Positions 1-6,880 of a stretch of DNA of 8,690 bases are shown here, in pieces. Source of the stretch: Acidobacteriota bacterium. GTDB taxonomy: Bacteria > Acidobacteriota > Thermoanaerobaculia > Multivoradales > SZUA-115. The stretch's first letter is position 1. Each line of letters begins with the position of its first letter. Made by a program: the position numbers and the translations under genes. Under the pieces are notes generated by a model, which was not told the DNA's origin, ran no database searches, and worked only from the letters and a program-made list of their open reading frames with translations. Location of the stretch: NCBI GenBank assembly GCA_003231035.1, contig QIHU01000628.1:1-8690 (forward strand), read 5' to 3'.

Positions 1-1
1 C

Positions 2-1756
2 ACCATCAGCGATGCGGTCACGGCGGTGGCGGGGGTCAGCGAGAACGGCCAGGGCGGTCTTTTCCAGGTAGTGTCGATCCGGGGAGTCTCGCGCAACCGA
101 GTGCTGACTTTGATCGACGGCATGCGGATCGTCACCGAACGCCGGGCCGGCGCCGCCACTTCGTTCGTCGATCCGCTGCTGATCGGTTCGATCGATGTCC
201 TGCGCGGGCCGGCCTCGACTTTCTACGGTTCGGGAGCGCTAGGCGGAGTGATGCAAGTCTTCCCCGCCGCCTCGACCGCCGCCTGGTTGGCCGGCGGCTG
301 GGACAGCGATGGCGACGAGAACTACTTTGCCGGTGGCTGGGGCGCCAACGGCTGGTCGTTCAACCTCGCCCGCCGCACCGCCAACAACAGCTCTACACCC
401 GATGGCGAAGAGCTCAACAGCGGCTTCGAACAGGTCTCCGCCACCCTTTCCAAGCAGTGGCAGGGAGCCAGCGGTCGCAGCTACAGCTTCTCGCTGCTGC
501 CCTCCATGGGCCGCGACATTCAGAAGTCAAACACCGATTTTCCCAACCGGGTCACCATTTACCCTGAGGAGAGCCACCTCCTGGCCCGTTTCGGGATCAC
601 CACCACCCAGGGCTGGCGGCTCAACCTCTTTGCCCATCCGAACGAACTCGAAACCAAGACCACCCGGGTCGGCGACCGGGTCAACACGGTCAACAACGAA
701 GCGCTCGACTTCGGCCTCAACGCGGTGCGCGAGGTCGAACTCGAACGGTGGCGCACCACGGCCCGCTTTGGTTTCGAATACTTCGCGCGGCGCGGGGTCA
801 CCGCCACCGAAAGGCAAGTCGACTTCGACCGCCTGGCCACCACCAACACCGCCCTGACGAGCGCCGTCACCACCCTCGACGGCCAAGAGGACGAACTCTC
901 CGCCTACGGCTCCTTGCGGCGTGGTTTCGGCAAGGTCAGCGTCGAGGCCGGAGGTCGTTTCTCCTGGCTCGGGCAACGAAACTCCGCCACGGACGCAACC
1001 ACCACGAGGAGTCTCAATGACACCGCGACCAGCCTTTTCGCTGGCGTCACCGTGCCCTTGGGGAATGGATTCGAGGCGGCGGCCAACCTGGGCACCGGGC
1101 TGCGCTTCCCGAGTCTGTCAGAGCGCTTCTTCAGCGGCACCACCGGCCGCGGCCAAGTGGTGGGCAACGGTGGGTTGGACCCCGAACGTTCGCTCAACGC
1201 CGATCTGTCCTTGCGTTGGTTCGGCACGCGGCTCTTCGTATCAGGCTCCTTCTTCCGCAACGAGATCGACGACTACATCGAGCGCATCGAGACCGCTCCC
1301 GGCTCGCTCACTTTCGTCAACCTTACCTCCGGCCGCATCGAAGGGGTCGAGTTCGAGGGCTTCTTCCAGCCCGCCAAGGGGTGGCACCTCTCGTGGAGCG
1401 CTCACCGCTTGCGCGGCCGCTCCGACGAGGGCACTACGTTGGGCGACATCCCGGTCGATCGCCTCCGGCTGGCGCTTCGTCATGAGCGCGGAAGTTGGCG
1501 ATTCAACACCGCTCTGGACCTTAGAAACGGCAAGGACGATCCCGGCAGCGGCGAGTTCGTGATCGCCTCGGCACAGCTACTCAAAGCCTCCGTCATGCGG
1601 CAGCTGGACGAGCGCTGGGCGCTGACTCTGTCCGCCAACAATCTCCTCGACCAAAGCTACCGTCGCTCCGCCGATAACAAGGCTCCGCTAGCTCCCGGAC
1701 GTTCCTTCGCCCTGGGCTTCCGCTTAGGATTGTCAGAGAACATTTCGTCTCGCTAG
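2..1756 (+). CDS. TonB-dependent outer-membrane receptor, 5'-truncated by window edge
   Basis: The reading frame is open from base 2, so the visible 584 residues lack the signal peptide, TonB box and first part of the plug. Residues 1-85 are a typical end of a plug domain: an IRGVSRNRVLTLIDGMR segment, then SFVDPLLIGSIDVLRGPAS and FYGSGALGG. The rest is alternating beta strands of a 22-strand barrel, ending close to the stop with a final strand (FALGFRLGL). Residues 366-395 contain GLRFPSLSERFF followed by GNGGLDPE. These sit where heme and colicin-type receptors carry the FRAP and NPNL boxes, but both are altered. Such receptors import iron complexes, heme, cobalamin or other ligands using TonB energy. 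The ligand cannot be read from this sequence. The plug wording is closest to the heme/hemoglobin-receptor group, which is a weak inference. The internal GTG at 26 is not the true start because homologous plug sequence continues upstream of it. Confidence 0.93.
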   Translation, partial: TISDAVTAVAGVSENGQGGLFQVVSIRGVSRNRVLTLIDGMRIVTERRAGAATSFVDPLLIGSIDVLRGPASTFYGSGALGGVMQVFPAASTAAWLAGGWDSDGDENYFAGGWGANGWSFNLARRTANNSSTPDGEELNSGFEQVSATLSKQWQGASGRSYSFSLLPSMGRDIQKSNTDFPNRVTIYPEESHLLARFGITTTQGWRLNLFAHPNELETKTTRVGDRVNTVNNEALDFGLNAVREVELERWRTTARFGFEYFARRGVTATERQVDFDRLATTNTALTSAVTTLDGQEDELSAYGSLRRGFGKVSVEAGGRFSWLGQRNSATDATTTRSLNDTATSLFAGVTVPLGNGFEAAANLGTGLRFPSLSERFFSGTTGRGQVVGNGGLDPERSLNADLSLRWFGTRLFVSGSFFRNEIDDYIERIETAPGSLTFVNLTSGRIEGVEFEGFFQPAKGWHLSWSAHRLRGRSDEGTTLGDIPVDRLRLALRHERGSWRFNTALDLRNGKDDPGSGEFVIASAQLLKASVMRQLDERWALTLSANNLLDQSYRRSADNKAPLAPGRSFALGFRLGLSENISSR

Positions 1757-1820
1757 ACGTACCTCTCCGCATTGAGATCCTGTCCAACGGTGCGCCAACT
1801 CTTTCGCGGCGCGGTCGCTG

Positions 1821-1835
1821 GCATAGGGTCTATGC
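1821..1835. repeat. Short perfect inverted repeat upstream of the LolA-like gene
   Basis: GCATAG-GGT-CTATGC is a perfect 6-bp inverted repeat with a 3-base spacer, 63 bases before the start codon at 1898. It could be an operator half-site pair. No convincing -35/-10 pair was found next to it, and 6-bp repeats can occur by chance. Confidence 0.35.
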
Positions 1836-1884
1836 TGCTCACGGCTCCATGGCGAGTGTGGGCCAACTACTCTTTAAACTCAGA

Positions 1885-1890
1885 CAGGAG
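1885..1890 (+). promoter_or_regulatory. Ribosome binding site deciding start 1898
   Basis: CAGGAG lies 7 bases before the ATG at 1898. It supports that start over an in-frame TTG at 1772, which would add 42 residues in front of an otherwise normal signal peptide. Confidence 0.7.
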
Positions 1891-1897
1891 ACCGTTC

Positions 1898-2737
1898 ATG
1901 CTGCGCAATACCATTAGGCGACCGCTCTTCGCGCTTGCCGTGCTCTCGCTCTCGATGGCGCCGATCGCCTTCGCTCAAGAGGCCGAGATGGCCACAATGA
2001 CTCTCGAGGAGGTTCTGGCGATGAACCTCGAGGCCCACGGTGGCGCCGAGAACCTCGCCGCCATGAAGACCGCCCGCTTCACCGGCAAGATGACCATGGG
2101 CCCGGGCATGGAAGTTCCGGTGGTGATGGAGTGGCAACGTCCCAACAAGATTCGTTTGGATATCTCCATCCAAGGCCAGACCATCACCCAAGCCTACGAT
2201 GGCGAGACCGCTTGGGCCTTCATGCCGATCATGGGCAAGACCGCTCCCGAAAAGCTTCCGGAAGATCAAGGCAAGATCTTGGTGGACACCGCGGCTGCCA
2301 TCGAGGGACCGCTGGTCAACTGGAAGGAAAAGGGCCACCAGGTCGAGTATCTGGGAATCGAGGAAGTCGACGGCACCGACGGTCACAAGCTGAAGGTGAT
2401 CCTCAAGAACGGCGACGAACACTTCATCTTCCTCGACACCGACTACGGCTTGGAGTTCAAGCAGCTTTCCAAGACGGAGATGCAAGGCCAGATGATCGAC
2501 TCCGAAACCGATATCGGCGACTACAAAGAGGTCGGCGATTTGGTGATTGCCCACTCGATGGAATCCAAGGCCGTGGGCGCACCGAGTGGCCAGGCGTTCA
2601 CCATCGAGAAGGCGGAGATTAACGTCGACCTCGACGAAGAGCGGTTCTCAATGCCCGCCGCGGCGCCCGCGGATGAGGACGGCGAGAACGGCGAGGACGG
2701 CGAGGACGGCGAGGACGGCGAGAACAGCGGTAGCTGA
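1898..2737 (+). CDS. Secreted LolA-like (outer-membrane lipoprotein-sorting-like) protein with acidic repeat tail
   Basis: The product is 279 residues. Residues 1-26 form a type I signal peptide (basic NTIRR, hydrophobic core, AFA cleavage before QEAE), with no lipobox cysteine, so a periplasmic or exported soluble protein is expected. The mature part starts with a helical segment (TLEEVLAMNLEAHGG AENLAAMKT), then alternating strands such as ARFTGKMTM, VVMEWQRPNKIRLDI, QAYDGETAWAF and HKLKVILKNG. This order is typical of LolA/LolB-fold proteins that bind lipid or lipoprotein in a half-barrel. Proteins of this kind are common next to outer-membrane genes, but true LolA function is not shown. 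Residues 262-276 are five GE(N/D) triplets, a highly acidic tail that may bind cations or be disordered. A good ribosome binding site supports the start. The gene begins 141 bases after the receptor stop and could be cotranscribed with it. Confidence 0.8.
   Translation: MLRNTIRRPLFALAVLSLSMAPIAFAQEAEMATMTLEEVLAMNLEAHGGAENLAAMKTARFTGKMTMGPGMEVPVVMEWQRPNKIRLDISIQGQTITQAYDGETAWAFMPIMGKTAPEKLPEDQGKILVDTAAAIEGPLVNWKEKGHQVEYLGIEEVDGTDGHKLKVILKNGDEHFIFLDTDYGLEFKQLSKTEMQGQMIDSETDIGDYKEVGDLVIAHSMESKAVGAPSGQAFTIEKAEINVDLDEERFSMPAAAPADEDGENGEDGEDGEDGENSGS
2681..2725 (+). repeat. Nine-base coding tandem repeat, five units
   Basis: Five units of GGCGAGRAC in register: units 1 and 5 read GGCGAGAAC and units 2-4 read GGCGAGGAC. 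They encode GEN-GED-GED-GED-GEN at the end of the LolA-like protein. Gain or loss of units keeps the frame, so tail length can vary without breaking the protein. Confidence 0.9.
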
Positions 2738-2776
2738 GGCAGCGAGTCTCGAACTCTAACTCCACGTTCCAAACCC

Positions 2777-2805
2777 CGAGGCGCGGCCGAGAATGCCACG
2801 CCTCG
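2777..2805. repeat. Intergenic hairpin between LolA-like and Asp-box genes
   Basis: CGAGGCG at 2777-2783 and CGCCTCG at 2799-2805 form a perfect 7-bp stem with a 15-base loop in the 166-base gap between the two genes. No T-run follows, so it is not a standard terminator. It could be an mRNA-processing or attenuating hairpin. Confidence 0.4.
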
Positions 2806-2890
2806 CAACCGGCGTGACCTCACAAGGCTCGTCGACTCTTCCGGCTCCTCGCCAAAGGGGGGATGGGCCAGCTTTGACTATTTCCATGTT

Positions 2891-2896
2891 GAGGAG
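2891..2896 (+). promoter_or_regulatory. Ribosome binding site deciding start 2904
   Basis: GAGGAG lies 7 bases before the ATG at 2904, where a normal signal peptide begins. The in-frame ATG at 2886 lies upstream of this site and the frame opening at 2793 adds a non-signal extension, so 2904 is preferred. Confidence 0.75.
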
Positions 2897-2903
2897 AAAA
2901 CCC

Positions 2904-5522
2904 ATGCGTCTTACGCTGAGGAGCCTCTTGGTTTGTTTCACGGTCTTTGCCGTCGCCGCGACTTCGGCAACGTCCGCGAATGCCGCCATCAAGATTGACT
3001 CGAACACCTTCGGCGGCCTTCAGGCCCGCAACATCGGTTCCGCCACCATGAGTGGCCGCATCGCGGCCCTCGACGCGCACGCCGAGGACCCCCTGACCAT
3101 CTGGGTCGGCTCCGCCACTGGCGGAGTGTGGAAATCCACGGATGGCGGAGTGATCTTCCGCCCCGTTTTTGACGACCATACCCAGTCGATCGGTGCCATT
3201 CGCATCGATCCCTCCAACCCGGAGACCGTATGGGTGGGCACTGGGGAGACGTGGACCCGCAACAGCACCTCGGTGGGTACCGGCCTCTACCGGACCACGG
3301 ACGGTGGTGACAGTTGGAAACTGATGGGTCTCGCCAACTCGGAGCGCATCGCGCGAATTCAGGTCCACCCGAAAGATAGCGACACCGTGTGGGTCTGCGC
3401 CACCGGCCAGCTGTGGAGCGCCAACGAAGAGCGCGGGGTCTACAAGACCACTGATGGCGGCGAAACTTGGCAGCGCACGCTCTATGTCAACGACGGCACC
3501 GGCTGCGCCGACCTGGCCATCGACCCGCAGGAACCCGACGTGCTCTACGCCGCGATGTGGCAGTTCCGCCGCGCTCCCGATTTCTTCAACTCGGGTGGGC
3601 CCGGTAGCGGCCTCCACAAATCGACCGATGGCGGCGAAACCTGGACCGAGTTGACCCAGGGCCTTCCCAGTGGCGACAAAGGGCGTATCGGCGTCGCCGT
3701 GGCGCCCTCACGGCCCAATGTCGTCTACGCCGTCGTTGAAAGCAAAGAAACCGCGCTCTACCGTTCCAACGACTTAGGAGCGAGTTGGGAGAAGATCAAC
3801 AGCTCTTTCAACGTCACCGCCCGTCCCTTCTACTTCGCCACCGTGATCGTCGACCCCAACGACTACAAGACGGTCTACAAGCCGGGGTTGACTCTGTCGG
3901 TGAGCTACGACGGCGGTAAGTCGTTTACCTCGCCGTTCAGCGGCTTCTCTTTCGGCAATATCCACCCCGACCACCACGCCCTGTGGATCAACCCGAACAA
4001 CTCCAACGAGGTCATCGTCGGCAGTGACGGTGGCGTCTATATCTCCTATGACCAAGCCCACAGCTGGCGCTTCGTCGGCACCTTGCCGGTTTCGCAGTTC
4101 TACCGCGTCAGTTTTGACATGGACTTCCCGTACAACGTCTACGGCGGTCTGCAAGACAACGGTTCGTGGATGGCTCCCTCGCGCGGGAAGACTGGCACGA
4201 TCTCCAATCGCGACTGGGACAACCTCAATGGCGGCGACGGCTTCTTCACCTTCCGTGACCCGGCCGATGACGACTACGTGTACTCTGAGTTCCAGGGTGG
4301 AAACCTCTCTCGCACTCGTCTGTCCACAGGCGAGCAGCGCGATATCAGGCCCTACGCCAAGGAAGGAGAAGAGAAGTACCGGTTCAACTGGAACACTCCG
4401 ATCCATCTGTCACCCAACGAGGAGGGCACCCTCTACTACGGTTCCCAGTATCTGCTGCGCTCGCGCGACCATGGCGAGTCGTGGGTGACCCTCTCTCCCG
4501 ACCTGACCACCGACGACCCCCAACGTCAGCGGCAAGCGGAGTCCGGTGGCATCACCATCGACAACTCGACGGCTGAGAACAACACCACGATCTACACGAT
4601 TAGCGAATCGCCGGTGGACGGCAAGGTCATCTGGGTCGGTACCGACGACGGCAATGTCCAAGTCACCGAGAACGGCGGCGAAAGCTGGGACAACGTCACC
4701 GGCAACATTCCCGATGTGCCGGCGGGGCTGTGGGTTTCGTTCGTCGAGGCCAGCCCGCACGATGCGGCCACCGCCTTCGTCACCATCGACGGCCACCGAT
4801 CCGGTGAGATGGGTACCTACCTCTACAAGACCACCGACTTCGGGGCCAGCTGGACCTCGCTGGCCAGCGACGCCATCGAGGGCTACGCCTGGGTGGTCCG
4901 CCAAGATCTCGTTGCGCCCGACCTGCTCTTCCTGGGTACCGAGTTCGGCCTCTATCTGAGCGTGGACGGCGGTGAGAACTGGGCTCGTTTCAAGGGTGGC
5001 CTGCCCAAGGTCGCGGTGCACGACATGGCGATTCACCCGCGGGAACACGACCTGGTGATCGGCACCCACGGCCGCGGTATCTACATCATCGACGACCTGA
5101 CTCCGTTGCGCAGTCTGTCGACCGAGGTCTTGGAATCCACCATCACTCTACTCGGCGGCCGAGAGACAGTGATGGTGACCAGCGGTGCCAGCTTCGGCTT
5201 CAACGGCGACGCGGACTACGTGGCGCTGAATCCTCCTGAAGCGGCGGTGATCACCTACTACCAGAAGAAGCGTCACCTCTTCGGCGATCTCAAGGTGGAA
5301 GTCTACGCCGCCGACGGTGAGTTGATCACGACGATTCCCGGCAGCAAGCGCAAGGGGATCAACCGGGTGTTCTGGCCGATGCGGCTAGCTCCGCCCAAGG
5401 TTCCGGCGGCCAGCTCGCTCGCCGCCGCTTTCGTCGGCCCGCGGGTCGCCGAGGGCAACTACAAGATCAAGCTGCAGCGTGAAACTGGTCGCGGACCCAC
5501 GCTCATCGCACTCGGCCGCTGA
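2904..5522 (+). CDS. Exported Asp-box/BNR (VPS10/sortilin-like) repeat protein, main part of a frameshifted gene
   Basis: This 872-residue part starts with a type I signal peptide (residues 1-27, ending ANA). Residues about 76-694 carry at least eleven Asp-box turns of the form (S/T)xDGGxxW, for example STDGG, TTDGGDSW, TTDGGETW, STDGGETW, SYDGGKSF, TENGGESW, TTDFGASW and SVDGGENW. They imply one or two large beta-propellers of the sialidase/sortilin type. Around residue 721 is THGRGIYIIDDLTPLR, a hallmark that closes the propeller in this bacterial family. Residues about 797-833 look like a FlgD-type Ig strand pattern (GELITTIPG, GINRVFWPMR). Annotation as glycosyl hydrolase is common, but no catalytic set could be identified here. 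Such proteins usually bind or process surface polymers or peptides. At residue about 857 (LQ) the frame departs from the family pattern and ends 15 codons later. The remaining C-terminal domain is found in the +1 frame at 5479-5988. Either the gene is a recent pseudogene or the assembly has an error. Confidence 0.88.
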   Translation: MRLTLRSLLVCFTVFAVAATSATSANAAIKIDSNTFGGLQARNIGSATMSGRIAALDAHAEDPLTIWVGSATGGVWKSTDGGVIFRPVFDDHTQSIGAIRIDPSNPETVWVGTGETWTRNSTSVGTGLYRTTDGGDSWKLMGLANSERIARIQVHPKDSDTVWVCATGQLWSANEERGVYKTTDGGETWQRTLYVNDGTGCADLAIDPQEPDVLYAAMWQFRRAPDFFNSGGPGSGLHKSTDGGETWTELTQGLPSGDKGRIGVAVAPSRPNVVYAVVESKETALYRSNDLGASWEKINSSFNVTARPFYFATVIVDPNDYKTVYKPGLTLSVSYDGGKSFTSPFSGFSFGNIHPDHHALWINPNNSNEVIVGSDGGVYISYDQAHSWRFVGTLPVSQFYRVSFDMDFPYNVYGGLQDNGSWMAPSRGKTGTISNRDWDNLNGGDGFFTFRDPADDDYVYSEFQGGNLSRTRLSTGEQRDIRPYAKEGEEKYRFNWNTPIHLSPNEEGTLYYGSQYLLRSRDHGESWVTLSPDLTTDDPQRQRQAESGGITIDNSTAENNTTIYTISESPVDGKVIWVGTDDGNVQVTENGGESWDNVTGNIPDVPAGLWVSFVEASPHDAATAFVTIDGHRSGEMGTYLYKTTDFGASWTSLASDAIEGYAWVVRQDLVAPDLLFLGTEFGLYLSVDGGENWARFKGGLPKVAVHDMAIHPREHDLVIGTHGRGIYIIDDLTPLRSLSTEVLESTITLLGGRETVMVTSGASFGFNGDADYVALNPPEAAVITYYQKKRHLFGDLKVEVYAADGELITTIPGSKRKGINRVFWPMRLAPPKVPAASSLAAAFVGPRVAEGNYKIKLQRETGRGPTLIALGR
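5470..5485 (+). other. Probable frameshift/deletion site in the Asp-box gene
   Basis: Before this point frame 0 reads the last Ig strand, EGNYKIKLQ. After it, the +1 frame reads VKLVADPRSSHSAADRALQQ, the usual start of the C-terminal helical domain. The two join with almost no linker, whereas family members normally have roughly ten residues of a second strand here. A deletion of 3n+2 bases explains both loss of frame and missing linker better than a one-base insertion. No slippery heptamer is visible, so programmed frameshifting is unlikely. Confidence 0.7.
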
Positions 5523-5988
5523 CCGCGCCCTGCAGCAAGCCACCTCGATGGCGCTCTACAACGACCTCAGTCAACTCACCTACTTGGTGGAGACCGCGGT
5601 CAGCGTGCGGGATCAAGCTAGCGACTTGGCCAAGGGATTGAAACCCAAGGACAAGACGCGCAAGGCGTTGGAAGAAGTGACCGCTAGCTACAACGAATTG
5701 CGCGCCAACATGGTCTCTACCAACGAAGCGGGTTGGTTGTCCGGTGAAGAAAAGCTTCGCGAGGAGCTGGCGAACCTCTATGCGGGTGTCACCGCCTTCG
5801 AAGGTCGCCCGAGCCAAACGCAGTTGGACCGCAAGAAAGTGTTGGAAACACGCCTAGACGAGTTCCAGACGCACTTCAACTCTCTGCGCGATCAAGGTGT
5901 CGCCGAGCTCAACCGAACCCTGGCCAAAAAGGGAATGGAGCTGTTGAAAGTGCAGAGCAAGGAAGAGTGGGAGGCTGACGACTTCTAG
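5479..5988 (+). CDS. C-terminal helical domain of the Asp-box protein, displaced to +1 frame
   Basis: The frame gives 169 residues from a GTG at 5479 and overlaps the preceding stop by 44 bases. There is no Shine-Dalgarno sequence before it, nor before the in-frame ATG at 5548, and no signal peptide, so an independent start is doubtful. The product is mostly amphipathic helix (RALQQATSMALYNDLSQL, KALEEVTASYNELRANM, LDRKKVLETRLDEFQTHF) and has the FEGRPSQTQLDRK segment seen near the end of long Asp-box proteins. It is therefore best read as the last domain of the upstream gene, whose intact length would be about 1,030-1,040 residues. If the frameshift is real, this part is untranslated or made only by reinitiation, and would remain in the cytoplasm. 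Confidence 0.75.
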   Translation: MKLVADPRSSHSAADRALQQATSMALYNDLSQLTYLVETAVSVRDQASDLAKGLKPKDKTRKALEEVTASYNELRANMVSTNEAGWLSGEEKLREELANLYAGVTAFEGRPSQTQLDRKKVLETRLDEFQTHFNSLRDQGVAELNRTLAKKGMELLKVQSKEEWEADDF

Positions 5989-6020
5989 CCTGCAAATCCT
6001 CTCCTCAGTTTTTCTTTTTC

Positions 6021-6044
6021 GCCTCCGCGCCGCGGGGGCTTTTT
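6021..6044 (+). terminator. Rho-independent terminator after the Asp-box gene
   Basis: GCCTCCGC (6021-6028), loop GCC, GCGGGGGC (6032-6039) form an 8-bp stem with one G.U pair, followed at once by five T (6040-6044). It lies 32 bases after the stop at 5988 and closes the envelope-gene block, so the HTH genes downstream are transcribed separately. Confidence 0.88.
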
Positions 6045-6152
6045 CGTTCCAGCGGCAAGTCCAGCGAGGAGCGACGCTACCCGCCGCCCTCAACCTAGCC
6101 TCACCAAACCGCTTCAGCCGCCACTCGAAGCGCACGGAATTGCCACCCCTGC

Positions 6153-6168
6153 GAAGAGTCCGCTCTTC
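6153..6168. repeat. Small inverted repeat in the gap before the HTH genes
   Basis: GAAGAG-TCCG-CTCTTC is a perfect 6-bp stem with a 4-base loop. No T-run follows. The stretch 6045-6150 around it shows no gene or other clear signal. Confidence 0.35.
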
Positions 6169-6213
6169 CCGATAGGCGTAAATAGTGCTCGCAAACCGGG
6201 GCAGTTCAACGCC

Positions 6214-6257
6214 AGTCTTGCCTTCGGGTGTATCGAGTTACCCGACTTCGCAAGACT
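6214..6257. repeat. Long two-part hairpin upstream of the first HTH promoter
   Basis: AGTCTTGC (6214-6221) pairs with GCAAGACT (6250-6257). Inside it, TCGGGT (6224-6229) pairs with ACCCGA (6240-6245). An asymmetric internal loop (CT opposite CTTC) separates the two stems, and the terminal loop has 10 bases. The total is 14 Watson-Crick pairs. It ends 40 bases before the -35 box of the first HTH gene and could be an operator, a recombination or attachment remnant, or the end of an unseen transcript. No T-run follows on the + strand. Confidence 0.6.
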
Positions 6258-6264
6258 TATCAGC

Positions 6265-6288
6265 AGACGTAAAGAACTGACAGATAAC
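6265..6288 (+). promoter_or_regulatory. Motif pair AGACGTAAA...GATAAC upstream of HTH gene 1
   Basis: AGACGTAAA (6265-6273) starts 32 bases before the -35 box and is followed by GATAAC (6283-6288). The same two words in the same order occur before HTH gene 3. ACGTAAA at 6267-6273 also forms an inverted pair with TTTACGT at 6291-6297, which touches the -35 box. It is a candidate regulator-binding region. Confidence 0.4.
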
Positions 6289-6296
6289 GATTTACG

Positions 6297-6325
6297 TTGC
6301 GCACACGGACTACCGTCTATACATT
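6297..6325 (+). promoter_or_regulatory. Promoter of HTH gene 1, predicted leaderless start
   Basis: TTGCGC (6297-6302), 17-base spacer, TACATT (6320-6325). The GTG start is 7 bases downstream, so the transcription start should fall on or next to the first codon. No Shine-Dalgarno sequence is present. The layout repeats in the two related genes downstream. Confidence 0.6.
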
Positions 6326-6332
6326 CTGAACG

Positions 6333-6809
6333 GTGATTGTCTTTGACCAACTTGGCCACGCTCTACGCCAACTGCGCCTCACCCGTGGCCTCAACCAGAA
6401 GGAACTCGCGAAGGCGGCGGCGATTACCGGGCCCATGCTGTCCGCCTACGAAAACGGAAAGACAAATCCCGAGGTAAAAACCCTCGACAAGATCCTCGAC
6501 GGGCTCGGTGCCTCTCTAGCAGATCTCGATTGGGCTCTGCGCTTGGTCAACAAGAAGCAGACCCGCGGTGAGGGCCCCGCCGAAAAGGGGCGTCCCGGTC
6601 GGTGGCCGACGGGTGTTCCACGAGTCGATGGCCTCACCAGCGGATCCGACCCGTCGACCCCTCTACCGCATGCACTAGAAGAAGGCTACTCCGAAATCGT
6701 CCACGGGCTGCTGCGCATCAACCGCTTCATCTTCGAGTCGATGGCCCATACCACTCCACATCCCCACGCCACCCCCACGCCGGATAACGACCCCACAAAC
6801 CAAGATTGA
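6333..6809 (+). CDS. XRE-family HTH DNA-binding protein, paralogue 1
   Basis: The product is 158 residues. Residues 8-63 are an XRE/Cro-CI type HTH: LGHALRQLRLTRGLNQKELAKAA, turn, recognition helix TGPMLSAYENGK, then NPEVKTLDKILDGLGASLADL. A proline- and glycine-rich linker follows (about 75-110). Residues 111-137 (LPHALEEGYSEIVHGLLRI...) align without gaps to the C-terminal module of the two paralogues. The tail is rich in P, H and T. The GTG start is chosen because M-x-x-F-x-x-L-x-x-A-L-R lines up exactly with the ATG starts of the other two proteins. It likely binds DNA as a dimer and may regulate its own group, but its targets are unknown. There is no toxin partner, protease domain or phage neighbour. 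It is transcribed alone from the promoter directly in front. Confidence 0.85.
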   Translation: MIVFDQLGHALRQLRLTRGLNQKELAKAAAITGPMLSAYENGKTNPEVKTLDKILDGLGASLADLDWALRLVNKKQTRGEGPAEKGRPGRWPTGVPRVDGLTSGSDPSTPLPHALEEGYSEIVHGLLRINRFIFESMAHTTPHPHATPTPDNDPTNQD

Positions 6810-6819
6810 TCCTTGCACC

Positions 6820-6848
6820 TTGCGTACTGACGACGGATCCTCTACCAT
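6820..6848 (+). promoter_or_regulatory. Promoter of HTH gene 2
   Basis: TTGCGT (6820-6825), 17-base spacer, TACCAT (6843-6848), starting 11 bases after the stop of gene 1. Predicted transcription start is near 6855, giving a leader of about 26 bases. Spacing and -35 wording match the promoters of genes 1 and 3. Confidence 0.5.
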
Positions 6849-6860
6849 CGCCCACAGCGC

Positions 6861-6870
6861 GGGGGGTGAG
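6861..6870 (+). promoter_or_regulatory. Purine-rich ribosome binding site of HTH gene 2
   Basis: GGGGGGTGAG ends 10 bases before the ATG at 6881. This is the only one of the three HTH genes with a recognisable ribosome binding site. It supports 6881 over the in-frame upstream extension from 6806, which would overlap gene 1 and the promoter. Confidence 0.5.
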
Positions 6871-6880
6871 AAATCACCCT

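Noticed and set aside
1772..1897. Longer LolA-like protein from a TTG at 1772
   Set aside because: It would put 42 residues before a normal signal peptide, and the ribosome binding site is just before 1898.
3774..4406. Long minus-strand open frames opposite the Asp-box gene, receptor and LolA-like gene
   Set aside because: They are shadows of strongly coding + strand frames in GC-rich DNA and have no domain-like sequence.
6200..6260. Hairpin considered as an integron attC-like site
   Set aside because: The conserved RYYYAAC and GTTRRRY core boxes are not found at the ends of the hairpin, and no integrase gene is present.
6806..6880. Longer HTH gene 2 starting at 6806
   Set aside because: It overlaps the stop of gene 1 and the predicted promoter; the protein alignment with both paralogues starts exactly at 6881.
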